A stretch of 64,000 nt of DNA from Salmonella enterica subsp. houtenae serovar Houten (GTDB lineage: Bacteria; Pseudomonadota; Gammaproteobacteria; Enterobacterales; Enterobacteriaceae), in assembly GCA_900478215.1 (NCBI GenBank), contig LS483478.1:2356001-2420000 (forward strand), written 5' to 3'. Positions within the stretch are counted from its first letter, which is position 1. Each line of letters starts with the position of its first letter. Under the pieces are notes generated by a model that was given only the letters and a program-made list of their open reading frames with translations, did no database searches and had not been told where the DNA came from. A program made the translations under genes and the position numbers. This document shows, in pieces, positions 26,805 through 35,363 of this stretch.

Positions 26805-28094
26805 ATGTATCGTTTACACGCTTACCCGGATCTGCGCGCGATGTTTCGTCGCCTGTTGATCGCTACGTTCATCGGTATTCTCGCGGCGCTGGCTGTCGCC
26901 GCCTTCCGACATGCGATGCAATTGCTGGAGTGGATTTTCCTGAGTAATGACACCGGTAGTCTGGTGAATGCGGCTGAGGGGCTTTCGCCCTGGCGACGGC
27001 TAATTACACCTGCGCTTGGCGGTCTGGCCGCGGGTCTGTTGCTGTGGGGGTGGCAGAAAATGAACCAACAGCGTCCCCATGCGCCCACTGACTATATGGA
27101 AGCATTGCAAACCGACGGGCAATTTGACGTTGGCGCCAGCCTGGTGAAATCGCTGGCCTCGCTGCTGGTTGTGGTCAGCGGCAGCGCAATTGGTCGCGAA
27201 GGTGCTATGATCCTCCTCGCCGCGCTGGCGGCATCCGGCTTTGCCCGACGCTTCACGCCGCGTGAGGAGTGGAAATTATGGATCGCCAGCGGCGCCGCGG
27301 CGGGGATGGCGGGCGCTTACCATGCGCCGCTGGCAGGCAGCCTGTTTATCGCGGAGATCCTCTTCGGCACCTTAATGCTGGCCTCCCTCGGACCGGTTGT
27401 CATTTCCGCCGTCGTCGCCCTGCTAACCACCCATGTATTGAGCGGTAGCGATTCACTACTCTATACCGTACATCTGACCCTTGATCTCCACGCGCGGGAG
27501 TACGTCATGATAGTCAGTACCGGTCTGGTCGCCGGTCTGTGCGGCCCGTTGCTGATGTGGCTAATGACGGCCAGCCATAATAGTTTCTTACGCTTAAAAC
27601 TGTCCCCCCCCTGGCAACTGGCGCTGGGCGGACTTATTGTCGGGATACTGTCGTTACTCACGCCCACGGTATGGGGAAACGGCTATAGCGTCGTACAATC
27701 ATTTCTGCTCTCCCCGCCGCTATTCTCGCTGATTGGCGGAATTTTTGCGTGCAAAATCCTGGCCGTGCTCGCCAGCAGCGGATCTGGCGCGCCGGGCGGC
27801 GTCTTTACGCCAACATTATTTGTCGGATTATCCATTGGAATGTTTCTGGGTCGGATATGGGGATTCTGGCTGCCGGGTTCGGATGAAATAGCGATTTTAT
27901 TGGGACTGGCGGGTATGGCGACACTACTGGCGGCGACAACCCATGCGCCGATTATGTCCACCCTGATGATTTGTGAAATGACCGGCGAGTATCAGTTACT
28001 CCCCGGTCTGCTGATTGCCTGTGTCGTCGCGTCAGTGCTCTCGCGAACGTTACGCCATGATTCTATCTACCGCCAGCACGCTGCCGAGCATTGA
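26805..28094 (+). CDS. clcB: ClcB, ClC-family chloride channel/transporter
   Basis: The 429-residue reading (417 from the ATG at 26841, which aligns with the E. coli start) has about ten or more membrane helices. It carries ClC signatures: GREGA with the gating glutamate near residue 138 and GGVFTPTLF near residue 333. The E. coli homologue (ynfJ) contributes to extreme acid resistance together with ClcA, probably by Cl-/H+ movement. Neither candidate start has a clear ribosome site. The last 45 bases overlap the end of bioD2, convergently. Confidence 0.88.
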   Translation: MYRLHAYPDLRAMFRRLLIATFIGILAALAVAAFRHAMQLLEWIFLSNDTGSLVNAAEGLSPWRRLITPALGGLAAGLLLWGWQKMNQQRPHAPTDYMEALQTDGQFDVGASLVKSLASLLVVVSGSAIGREGAMILLAALAASGFARRFTPREEWKLWIASGAAAGMAGAYHAPLAGSLFIAEILFGTLMLASLGPVVISAVVALLTTHVLSGSDSLLYTVHLTLDLHAREYVMIVSTGLVAGLCGPLLMWLMTASHNSFLRLKLSPPWQLALGGLIVGILSLLTPTVWGNGYSVVQSFLLSPPLFSLIGGIFACKILAVLASSGSGAPGGVFTPTLFVGLSIGMFLGRIWGFWLPGSDEIAILLGLAGMATLLAATTHAPIMSTLMICEMTGEYQLLPGLLIACVVASVLSRTLRHDSIYRQHAAEH

Positions 28095-28745
28095 CAAACG
28101 AATATACTGCCCCAGCTCACGCTGCTCGGCGCGCGGCAAGTACGGTAACTCGCCAATCAGCGGCGCTGGCAGTTTTTTCCCGAGCACATCAATGATTTCA
28201 GCGTAATGCGCCAGGCCTGGATTAATGCGATTCGCCACCCAGCCAATGAATGGCAGTCCATCGTTAGCGACGGCTTGCGCAGTCAGTAGCGCATGATTAA
28301 TGCACCCTTCCTGAATCCCTACTACCATCAATACTGGTAGTTGTTCCTGTACTACCCATTCGGACAGCGGACGTAAATCATTCATCAGGCTACGCCACCC
28401 GCCGGTGCCTTCGACAACGACGTGATCCACTTTATCGCTCAGGTTTGCCAGACCGTTGGACAGCAAGGTGTAATTAATAGGACAACTATGCGCAACGCTG
28501 CTTTCCTCTTCGCTTAACGCGATCGGATTAATCGCCTCATAAGGCAATTCCAGAGAAGAGACGCTTTGCAATACCAGCGCGTCTTTGTTACGCATCCCTT
28601 CCTGTGTCTCTTTGCTCCCTTTGGCGACAGGTTTATACCCTGCCACACTTTTACCACCCGACGCTAACGCTTGTAGTAATGCGCGGGAAACCACCGTCTT
28701 CCCAACAGAAGTGTCTGTGCCTGTAATAAAGAAACGCTTCAGCAT
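28050..28745 (-). CDS. bioD2: BioD2 (YnfK), dethiobiotin synthetase paralogue
   Basis: The 231-residue P-loop protein has the nucleotide motif GTDTSVGKTVVS near residue 8 and the EGTGGWRSL motif near residue 116, both typical of dethiobiotin synthetase. It resembles E. coli YnfK/BioD2 rather than the bio-operon BioD. Its contribution to biotin synthesis is uncertain. ATG at 28745 follows GGAGTTAGTG. Its 3' end overlaps clcB by 45 bases. Confidence 0.87.
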   Translation of the reverse strand: MLKRFFITGTDTSVGKTVVSRALLQALASGGKSVAGYKPVAKGSKETQEGMRNKDALVLQSVSSLELPYEAINPIALSEEESSVAHSCPINYTLLSNGLANLSDKVDHVVVEGTGGWRSLMNDLRPLSEWVVQEQLPVLMVVGIQEGCINHALLTAQAVANDGLPFIGWVANRINPGLAHYAEIIDVLGKKLPAPLIGELPYLPRAEQRELGQYIRLSMLGSVLAVDRIMA

Positions 28746-28870
28746 CACTAACTCCACCGTTATGCTTCGTAAATATAAGCCAGGAAAATAATACAGTGGA
28801 GGAAGTCTAAGGTATGGCAAGGGCAATCAGCTTGAGTTAGCGCAAATTTTTGTACAACAGTTAAAAAATG

Positions 28871-30091
28871 TTAACCCTGTAATAGACGAATCAACAAAGA
28901 GCCGTTATACATCGCGTCTTTTACCAACGCCGCCCCGGCCATCGTACCCTGGTTGGTAAACTGCGTGCTTTCCACTACCGTGTTCCTACTGTAGGCGGGC
29001 AGCGCCTGCTGACGGATACTGTCGGCAATAGCCGGAAAAAGGATATCAGCCGCTTTACTGAGCGGCGAACCAATAAGAATTTTTTGCGGATTAAATAAAT
29101 TCACCATGATAGCCAGAATGCGTCCGACATGCGCGCCGACGCCGCTAATGATATCTTTGGCTAATAGATCTCCCTGTATCGCCGCCTGGCACAGTGAATC
29201 TACCGTTAACGGCTGGCCGTGCAACATTGAACTCATAGACTGATTAAGCCGAAGCTGCGTAAGTTCCAGCACGCTATCAATGCTGGCTATGGTCTCCAGA
29301 CAGCCATGATTACCGCAATAACAGCGCTTACCATAAGGATCGACCTGGGTATGCCCAATCTCCACCAGGCTGCTACTGCCCGCATGAAGCAAATGGCCGT
29401 CGGTGATAACGCCCGCCCCCACATTATGATCAATCACCACCTGGATAACGTCGCGCGCGCCGCGTGAGGCGCCAAAAAGCGCCTCCGCCATCGTCCAGGC
29501 GCTAATATCATGCTGAATGTAAACCGGTACGCCGGTGTGCCGCTCCAGCGCATCTCCCAAAGGCATCTCTTTGACATCCTCATAAAACGGCATCCGGTGC
29601 ACAATGCCGTTTTCGGTATCGATAATGCCCGGCAGCGTAATGGCAATAGAGGTCAGACGCTCGAGTTTCTGCTGATGGCGGGTAAAAAACCGATCAACGT
29701 GCGTAATAATTCGCTCAAGCAACGGCGTAGCTTCGGTGAGCGGCAGCGCCAGACACTCTTCTACCACCAGCTTGCTGCTAAGATCGCGCAGCGCAAGGAA
29801 AATGTCGCCGCGGCTAATACGAATAGACAAATAGTGCCAGGCTTCAGTTTCCACTACCAGCCCGACGGCGGGACGTCCACGACTGCCTGCCTCTTTAATT
29901 TCAAGTTCCTGAACCAAATGCGCTTCCAGCATTTCGCGAACAATTTTCGTAATACTGGCAGGCGCCAACTGCGCCAGACGAGACAGGTCAATTCGCGATA
30001 CCGGTCCGAGCTGATCAATCAGGCGATACACTGCGCCAGCATTGGTCTGCTTAATTTGATCGATATGCCCAGGCTGACTATCAGCAACCAC
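28871..30091 (-). CDS. mlc: Mlc (DgsA), glucose-responsive ROK-family repressor
   Basis: The 406-residue protein has an N-terminal winged helix (about 15-80) and a C-terminal ROK fold. The zinc site HTQVDPYGKRCYCGNHGCLE gives one His and three Cys around residues 247-265. Mlc represses ptsG, ptsHI, manXYZ, malT and itself, and is inactivated when unphosphorylated PtsG sequesters it at the membrane. The start codon is GTG, as in E. coli. It may matter for pts-linked genes nearby such as malX. Confidence 0.95.
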   Translation of the reverse strand: MVADSQPGHIDQIKQTNAGAVYRLIDQLGPVSRIDLSRLAQLAPASITKIVREMLEAHLVQELEIKEAGSRGRPAVGLVVETEAWHYLSIRISRGDIFLALRDLSSKLVVEECLALPLTEATPLLERIITHVDRFFTRHQQKLERLTSIAITLPGIIDTENGIVHRMPFYEDVKEMPLGDALERHTGVPVYIQHDISAWTMAEALFGASRGARDVIQVVIDHNVGAGVITDGHLLHAGSSSLVEIGHTQVDPYGKRCYCGNHGCLETIASIDSVLELTQLRLNQSMSSMLHGQPLTVDSLCQAAIQGDLLAKDIISGVGAHVGRILAIMVNLFNPQKILIGSPLSKAADILFPAIADSIRQQALPAYSRNTVVESTQFTNQGTMAGAALVKDAMYNGSLLIRLLQG

Positions 30092-30218
30092 CGCTCACTC
30101 CCTTTATTTTCGCGCTCCGAAATAATCTGTGTGCTATGGTGAAACACTTCAATACTCGCCGTCAACTTTTTGCTTAGCCGTGTGATTAACTGCACATTTT
30201 CACCCTTTTTAAGCGAAA

Positions 30219-31118
30219 TTACTCCCGCCGGGCAGCCATTAATAGCAGTTGGCAAAACCGCTGTACGGCATGACTCTGTTCATGATGCTTTGGCCATACC
30301 AGCCACATTTCAGATACGGCATCCTCTTCCGCCAGGGGGACCCAGCGCATCTCACTCATCTGTACGCGTTTAAAGGATGCCGGCAGAATCGAGACGCCCA
30401 GTCCCGCCGCCACCAGACCGATAATGGTCATTGCCTCGCCAACCTCCTGCGTGATGGTCGGCGACAGGTTATAGCGCCGCATCAGGCCGAGAATATCGTC
30501 GTAAAGGCCCGTCCCGACATGCGGATCGAAAAAGACGAAAGGTTCTTTCGCCAGTTCTGTCAAACTGACGACCGGCTTTTGCGCCAGCCGATGTTCGCGC
30601 GGGATCATTGCCATAAGCGGCTCATGCAAAATCACCTCGCGATTAAGTGTGTCGGGCAGCGGCGTATTTCGCAGCAAGCCAATATCAAGTACGCCTTCGT
30701 TGAGCGGCGCGATTTGCTCACGCGTATTCATTTCACGCGTTTGCATATGCACCCCCGGGTAGGACTGGCGGAACAGCGAAAAGGTATTCGATACCGCCCG
30801 AATAAAAGGCGCCGAGGACGTAAAGCCAATACGGATTTCGCCCGCTTCTCCCTGATGTAACCGCTCGGCGCGAGCGGCGGCGTCGTTTACCAGACTCAGG
30901 ATCTGTCGGCTATCCGCCAGAAACTGTCGCCCGGCGGCCGTTAACGCTACGCTGCGGTTGGTCCGCGCCAGTAATCGCGCGCCGACCTGCTGCTCCAGAA
31001 TTTGTATCTGCTGACTCAGCGGCGGCTGCGAGATATTGAGGCGCGCGGCGGCGCGACCAAAATGCAGCTCTTCTGCTACCGCCACAAAGTAACGTAAATG
31101 ACGTAATTCGATATTCAT
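30219..31118 (-). CDS. ynfL: YnfL, LysR-type transcriptional regulator
   Basis: The 299-residue protein has the LysR helix-turn-helix at residues 1-60 (RHLRYFVAVAEELHFGRAA, then SQPPLSQQIQILE) and a periplasmic-binding-like effector domain. It is divergent from the MFS gene ynfM with 119 bases between, the usual arrangement for a LysR activator and its target. The AT-rich dyad TAATATATTA (31145-31154) in that gap is a candidate site. The effector is unknown. Confidence 0.88.
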   Translation of the reverse strand: MNIELRHLRYFVAVAEELHFGRAAARLNISQPPLSQQIQILEQQVGARLLARTNRSVALTAAGRQFLADSRQILSLVNDAAARAERLHQGEAGEIRIGFTSSAPFIRAVSNTFSLFRQSYPGVHMQTREMNTREQIAPLNEGVLDIGLLRNTPLPDTLNREVILHEPLMAMIPREHRLAQKPVVSLTELAKEPFVFFDPHVGTGLYDDILGLMRRYNLSPTITQEVGEAMTIIGLVAAGLGVSILPASFKRVQMSEMRWVPLAEEDAVSEMWLVWPKHHEQSHAVQRFCQLLLMAARRE

Positions 31119-31237
31119 ATTTTTAACGTCTTATTTGAGACAATTAATATATTAGACAGAATATTTTGCTTTTTCTATGCTTTAGACGTCGGTCATACCC
31201 GTCTCCTGTTTACGGAGATGTAAAGCAAGGATTTAAC

Positions 31238-32491
31238 GTGAGTCGTACAACTATTCTCGATGACGCCACGGCGAGCGATATCGATGAACAACGCCATTCT
31301 CAGCCGGTTCAATTTATTAAACGCGGTACAGCGCCTTTTATGCGCGTCACGCTGGCCCTTTTTTCCGCGGGTCTGGCGACTTTCGCGCTCCTTTATTGCG
31401 TACAGCCTATACTACCGGTACTTTCCCAGGAGTTTGGCGTCTCCCCCGCCAGTAGCAGCGTTTCACTTTCTATTTCTACCGCCATGCTGGCTATCGGCTT
31501 ACTTTTTACCGGCCCGCTTTCTGATGCGGTAGGCCGTAAGCCGGTGATGGTCACCGCCTTGTTATTAGCCTCCTGCTGCACATTGTTATCAACCATGATG
31601 ACCAGCTGGCATGGTATTCTGATTATGCGCGCGCTGATCGGTCTGTCGTTAAGTGGCGTCGCCGCTGTGGGAATGACCTACCTGAGCGAAGAAATCCATC
31701 CCAGCTTTGTCGCCTTCTCCATGGGACTCTATATTAGCGGTAATTCCATCGGCGGGATGAGCGGGCGTTTATTAAGCGGCGTCATGACCGACTTTTTTAA
31801 CTGGCGAATCGCGCTGGCGACCATCGGGTGCTTTGCGCTGGCGTCAGCGCTGATGTTCTGGAAGATTTTACCCGCCTCGCAACATTTTCGCCCCACGTCG
31901 CTACGGCCTAAAACGCTATTTATTAATTTTCGTCTCCACTGGCGCGACCGGGGGTTACCTATGCTGTTTGCAGAAGGCTTTTTACTGATGGGCGCGTTCG
32001 TAACCCTGTTTAACTACATTGGTTATCGCCTGATGCTCTCCCCCTGGGAATTAAGCCAGGCCGTGGTCGGACTGTTATCCGTAGCCTATCTCACCGGCAC
32101 ATGGAGCTCGCCGAAAGCTGGCGCAATGACCTCACGCTATGGCCGGGGGCCGGTGATGCTGTTCTCTATCGCCGTGATGCTGTGCGGGCTTTTACTGACG
32201 CTTTTTACCTCGCTTTGGCTGATTTTTGCCGGAATGCTGCTTTTTTCCGCCGGCTTTTTCGCCGCGCACTCCGTGGCCAGTAGCTGGATTGGCCCGCGGG
32301 CGCGCCGGGCGAAGGGACAGGCCTCGTCACTTTATCTTTTCAGCTATTATCTGGGGTCCAGTATCGCCGGGACGCTAGGCGGCGTATTCTGGCATAGTTA
32401 CGGCTGGAACGGCGTAGGCGGTTTTATCGCGCTAATGCTGGTGCTGGCCATCCTGGTCGGAGCGCGGTTACATCATCGCCTTCACGCCTGA
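31238..32491 (+). CDS. ynfM: YnfM, MFS efflux-type transporter
   Basis: The 417-residue protein has 12 predicted helices. The MFS loop motif GPLSDAVGRKPVM lies near residue 105, and a cytoplasmic N-terminal tail of about 45 residues precedes it. It aligns with E. coli YnfM, an uncharacterised major facilitator with arabinose-efflux-like annotation. The GTG start at 31238 has AAGG seven bases upstream and matches the E. coli length; the upstream ATG at 31166 has no ribosome site. It ends at a strong terminator. Confidence 0.88.
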   Translation: MSRTTILDDATASDIDEQRHSQPVQFIKRGTAPFMRVTLALFSAGLATFALLYCVQPILPVLSQEFGVSPASSSVSLSISTAMLAIGLLFTGPLSDAVGRKPVMVTALLLASCCTLLSTMMTSWHGILIMRALIGLSLSGVAAVGMTYLSEEIHPSFVAFSMGLYISGNSIGGMSGRLLSGVMTDFFNWRIALATIGCFALASALMFWKILPASQHFRPTSLRPKTLFINFRLHWRDRGLPMLFAEGFLLMGAFVTLFNYIGYRLMLSPWELSQAVVGLLSVAYLTGTWSSPKAGAMTSRYGRGPVMLFSIAVMLCGLLLTLFTSLWLIFAGMLLFSAGFFAAHSVASSWIGPRARRAKGQASSLYLFSYYLGSSIAGTLGGVFWHSYGWNGVGGFIALMLVLAILVGARLHHRLHA

Positions 32492-32501
32492 CAGAAGATA
32501 A

Positions 32502-32540
32502 CCCGGCGATAGCAACGCACGCTATCGCCGGGCTGATTTT
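32502..32540 (+). terminator. terminator of ynfM
   Basis: CCCGGCGATAGC and GCTATCGCCGGG are perfect 12-base complements around AACGCAC, followed by CTGATTTT. Confidence 0.75.
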
Positions 32541-32558
32541 CACTCCACGACTCACTGT

Positions 32559-32651
32559 TCACCATAGACCTGTCAGGCTTGATACGCCCATCACTTCTCT
32601 GATTGCATCCAGCGCCAGAAGCGTAAATACCACCCAGATTATTGGATTCAT
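32559..32651 (-). CDS. possible 30-residue membrane-type small protein
   Basis: A minus-strand ORF of 30 codons plus TGA begins MNPIIWVVFTLLALDAIREV and is followed by a short GVSSLTGLW-type tail. The first 17 residues would form one membrane helix, with a charged patch after it. The ORF occupies the 390-base gap between ynfM and asr, and its promoter would be divergent from asr. Against it: no good ribosome site is visible before the ATG (the upstream sequence is CACACCGTT), and I do not recognise the protein. It is a candidate only. Confidence 0.3.
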   Translation of the reverse strand: MNPIIWVVFTLLALDAIREVMGVSSLTGLW

Positions 32652-32766
32652 AACGGTGTGATTTTTATTCTGGAGGGCGAATATTACCGTCTCTGAGACT
32701 AAAAAGGGAACAGTAACAGAAAACTACCCATTATGGTGGGCTTACGCCGCGTTATCGCTGTCATTG

Positions 32767-32780
32767 TACATATCGTTACA
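32767..32780 (+). promoter_or_regulatory. RstA box upstream of asr
   Basis: TACATATCGTTACA is an exact match to the RstA consensus TACATNTNGTTACA. RstA activates asr in acid in E. coli. A perfect Pho-box half, CTGTCAT (32758-32764), abuts it; its partner half is poor, so PhoB input is possible but not shown. The rstA and rstB genes are 11-15 kb downstream in this window. Confidence 0.8.
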
Positions 32781-32883
32781 CGTCGATACCAATCACTCAC
32801 GGAAGCCCTTTGATAACAGCGATATAGTTATTTCACCGACCCCGCAGTGGGGTTGAATGAAAAACCAAATCGAGGGTATCAAA

Positions 32884-33135
32884 ATGAAAAAAGTATTAGC
32901 TCTGGTTGTTGCCGCTGCAATGGGTCTCTCTTCCGCAGCATTCGCGGCTGAGACTGCGACGCCTGCGAAAACCGCAGCGCCTACCAAAACAACCCAGCAG
33001 CACAAAAAACAGCATAAAAAGCAGCATAAAACCGTTGAGCAAAAAGCGCAGGCAGCTAAAAAGCACCAGAAAAAAGATGGCAAAAAAGCCCCAGCCAAAT
33101 CTACGTCAAAAACAACTTCGCAACCGGCGGCGTAA
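32884..33135 (+). CDS. asr: Asr, acid shock protein precursor
   Basis: The 83-residue protein has a signal peptide ending AFA-AE (about residue 21). The very basic periplasmic remainder is dominated by Lys, Gln, Ala and Thr, including the repeat QHKKQHKKQHK. Asr is strongly induced at low pH and helps survival in acid; its molecular action is unclear, perhaps as a periplasmic acid-buffering or chaperone-like disordered protein. ATG at 32884 is seven bases after GAGG; the in-frame ATG at 32857 has no ribosome site. It is preceded by an RstA box and followed by a strong hairpin. Confidence 0.92.
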   Translation: MKKVLALVVAAAMGLSSAAFAAETATPAKTAAPTKTTQQHKKQHKKQHKTVEQKAQAAKKHQKKDGKKAPAKSTSKTTSQPAA

Positions 33136-33178
33136 GTCGCTGTAACATGCTGCGGCGCGCCCCCGCGCCCGTTTTTAC

Positions 33179-33214
33179 GGCGCTAAATCGTTCTGGTTTA
33201 GCGCCGCCGTTTTG
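33179..33214 (+). terminator. terminator after asr
   Basis: GGCGCTAAA and TTTAGCGCC form a nine-base stem around nine bases, followed by GCCGTTTT. The hairpin lies just before the ydgU ribosome site, so asr and ydgU may be partly linked by read-through. Confidence 0.7.
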
Positions 33215-33226
33215 GAGGGCAAAAAA

Positions 33227-33307
33227 GTGTCTCGCTACCGCTTTGAGCTCATTCTTATCGTGCTTATTTTATGCGCCGTTATTGCCACGCATTTCTATCT
33301 TTCCTGA
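33227..33307 (+). CDS. ydgU: YdgU, 26-residue membrane small protein
   Basis: GTG at 33227 follows an excellent ribosome site, GGAGGGCAAAAAA. The 26 codons encode VSRYRFELILIVLILCAV and then IATHFYLS, one hydrophobic helix with a basic N-terminus. This matches E. coli YdgU, which lies at the same place between asr and ydgD and is one of the verified small proteins, induced in acid with asr. Function unknown. Confidence 0.85.
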   Translation: MSRYRFELILIVLILCAVIATHFYLS

Positions 33308-33406
33308 GTGTAGTTATCTGATTTTACTCCCACTTTCTTACCGTCACGTCTATAGTAGTACTGAGGGTTTGTTGTTAATAATCATAATTACCCACCAGAG
33401 TGTGAT

Positions 33407-34228
33407 ATGCATAAAACCATTGCTGTATTACTGGGCATCGTTTGTTTTTTACCGGTCATGGCGGATGCCAGGGAGTCTGATACAGACGCCACGGATGCCA
33501 GCGACGTCAAAACGCTTTTTTTTAACCATGACGATCGGGCGCCCGTCGCCGATCCTACCCAATCGCCGTGGGATGCCATCGGGCAACTAGAGACCGCCAG
33601 CGGTAATTTGTGTACGGCAACGCTTATCTCCCCACATATCGCCCTAACAGCAGGCCACTGCCTGCTAACGCCGCCAAAAGGAAAACCGGACAAAGCGGTT
33701 GCGCTGCGTTTTGTGGCGCAAAAAGGAGTATGGCGCTATGAAATCCACGGCATTGAAGGCCGCGTTGAACCGTCGCTGGGCCGGCGCCTGAAAGCGGATG
33801 GCGATGGCTGGATTGTGCCGCCTGCCGCGGCAAGCTGGGATTTTGGTCTGGTAATATTACGCTACCCACCTTCCGGTATCACGCCAGTGCCTTTATTTAC
33901 CGGCGATAAAGCGGCGCTCACTGCGGCGTTGAAAGCCGCAGACCGAAAAGTCACGCAGTCCGGTTATCCGGAGGATCATCTGAATGCGCTCTATTCCCAT
34001 CAGGATTGCGTCGTGACCGGCTGGGCGCAGAATGCCGTGCTCTCCCACCAGTGCGACACGTTACCTGGCGACAGCGGCTCGCCGCTGTTATTGCACACGG
34101 ATAGCGGATGGCAGCTCATTGGCGTACAAAGCTCCGCCCCTGCGGCTAAAGATCGCTGGCGCGCCGATAACCGCGCTATATCCGTCACCGGCTTTCGCGA
34201 TAAGCTGAAAGCTCTGGCGCAGGATTAA
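33407..34228 (+). CDS. ydgD: YdgD, exported trypsin-like serine protease
   Basis: The 273-residue protein has a signal peptide (about residues 1-21, ending VMADA) and an S1-family chymotrypsin fold. The catalytic triad is visible: His in LTAGHCL (about residue 83), Asp in SWDFGLVIL (about 146) and Ser in LPGDSGSPLL (about 223). It is therefore probably an active periplasmic protease, but its target is unknown. The position after asr and ydgU is conserved with E. coli. Confidence 0.88.
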   Translation: MHKTIAVLLGIVCFLPVMADARESDTDATDASDVKTLFFNHDDRAPVADPTQSPWDAIGQLETASGNLCTATLISPHIALTAGHCLLTPPKGKPDKAVALRFVAQKGVWRYEIHGIEGRVEPSLGRRLKADGDGWIVPPAAASWDFGLVILRYPPSGITPVPLFTGDKAALTAALKAADRKVTQSGYPEDHLNALYSHQDCVVTGWAQNAVLSHQCDTLPGDSGSPLLLHTDSGWQLIGVQSSAPAAKDRWRADNRAISVTGFRDKLKALAQD

Positions 34229-34268
34229 CATTGTGAGTGGCTGCCTGAACCAGCAGGCAGCGATCGTA

Positions 34269-34598
34269 TCAGGCAAGTTTTATCATAATCATCCCGGCGA
34301 GCAGCAATATCACGCCAACCCAACCTTTGGAATTTAAGCGCTGGCCGAAGAGCACCCAGCCAGCCGCCAGCGTGGCGGCGATACCAAAACCACCCCATAA
34401 CGCATACGCCACCGACAGATCTATCCCTTTTACCGCCTGTGAAAGCGCACTAAAAGCGGCCAGAACAGCGGCAAGCGATAACATTCCGTAGCATTTACGG
34501 CGAAAGCCGTCCGAAAATTTCAACAGTACGTTAGCCGCGATTTCCAGTATTATTGCCAGCCCAAGCCAGGCGCCGTGTACCCATTCAAATTGTTGCAC
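34269..34598 (-). CDS. mdtI: MdtI, spermidine exporter subunit (SMR family)
   Basis: The 109-residue, four-helix protein belongs to the small multidrug resistance family, with the conserved membrane Glu in LAIILEIAANVLLK (about residue 19). It forms a heteromer with MdtJ that exports spermidine. Its start lies inside the end of mdtJ (14-base overlap), so the two are translationally coupled. Confidence 0.93.
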   Translation of the reverse strand: MQQFEWVHGAWLGLAIILEIAANVLLKFSDGFRRKCYGMLSLAAVLAAFSALSQAVKGIDLSVAYALWGGFGIAATLAAGWVLFGQRLNSKGWVGVILLLAGMIMIKLA

Positions 34599-34947
34599 GG
34601 GGCGCCTCCTTCACCGGTTTGCCGGGTTTACGCGTCCCTGATTTAATCAACACGATGCCGACGACCAGCGTCAGCAAGCCGGCAATCTTCATGGTTGATA
34701 ACGCTTCATCAAATAGCAGCACGCTAAAAACGGTAATAAATAAAATGCCGATTCCTTCCCATAAAGCATATGCCACACCCAAGGCAATCTTTTTCACTGC
34801 AAAAGAAAGAAATATATATGACAGCGTGATCATCACCAGCATTAAAATAAAACCCGCATTACCATTACCCACGCTAGCCCATTTCATTGAGAGCGTGCCG
34901 GTAATTTCAGCCGCGATAGCCAGCGCTAATAAAATCCAGTAAAACAT
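34585..34947 (-). CDS. mdtJ: MdtJ, spermidine exporter subunit (SMR family)
   Basis: The 120-residue SMR protein has the membrane Glu in IAAEITGTLSMKWAS (about residue 13) and four helices, with a basic tail KSGTRKPGKP. With MdtI it exports spermidine, complementing SpeG acetylation. ATG at 34947 is eight bases after AGGAG; the upstream ATG at 34992 has no such site. A probable leader ORF precedes it. Confidence 0.92.
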   Translation of the reverse strand: MFYWILLALAIAAEITGTLSMKWASVGNGNAGFILMLVMITLSYIFLSFAVKKIALGVAYALWEGIGILFITVFSVLLFDEALSTMKIAGLLTLVVGIVLIKSGTRKPGKPVKEAPRATI

Positions 34948-35058
34948 GACACTTCTCCTGCATGAGAATATACTCTTTCGAGTCTGCTGCACGCAGCAAA
35001 CTAAAAAATAAAATCAGTCAGCACAGCGCGTTGCGCCAGCTCAGGCAGAAGTAAGGGA

Positions 35059-35160
35059 CTAAAGCGCGTTACGCCAGTGCTGCTCGCCGATAAGCAGGAA
35101 AAAGGAGGTAGAGTGAAGATGCGTTTGCGTGGGGAAAAAAACGCTGAACATATTGTCCAT
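35059..35160 (-). CDS. mdtU: probable MdtU-type leader peptide upstream of mdtJI
   Basis: On the minus strand a 33-codon ORF plus TAG begins MDNMFSVFFPTQTHLHSTSF and ends HWRNAL, 111 bases before the mdtJ start. A translated upstream ORF of about 34 codons, mdtU, has been described ahead of E. coli mdtJI, where its translation is needed for spermidine-dependent expression. Size, position and strand agree. I cannot confirm sequence identity from memory. The ribosome site (GCGGATAA) is weak, and it lies within an arm of a long inverted repeat. A longer overlapping frame (35001-35231) is open but has no ribosome site. Confidence 0.5.
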   Translation of the reverse strand: MDNMFSVFFPTQTHLHSTSFFLLIGEQHWRNAL

Positions 35161-35166
35161 AATATT

Positions 35167-35212
35167 ACAATTATCCGCAGTGTTGCTTCTCGTCCTCGCG
35201 GATGATAATTGT
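35167..35212. repeat. 12-bp inverted repeat in the mdtJI-tqsA intergenic region
   Basis: ACAATTATCCGC and GCGGATGATAATTGT pair over 12 bases with one to three unpaired bases at the second arm. The loop is about 19 bases. On the mdtJI strand the structure falls immediately upstream of the probable leader ORF and includes its ribosome-site region. It could be an RNA switch element or an operator. The rest of the 416-base mdtJ-tqsA gap shows nothing else I recognise. Confidence 0.5.
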
Positions 35213-35363
35213 CCTCGGTAGTTGAACACACCTGATTTGTATCATAAGCCAGGAATTAACTCAAAATCTTTTCACTTCTTTACCTGAAGTGTTTGATTTA
35301 ACCAGAACAGGTCGACCGGCATCACATTATTATTCGTGTCGGCATCAGAAAACAGGGACTGAT

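Noticed and set aside
35001..35231. A 76-codon ORF upstream of mdtJ
   Set aside because: No ribosome site; the 33-codon ORF in another frame fits the described mdtU leader better.
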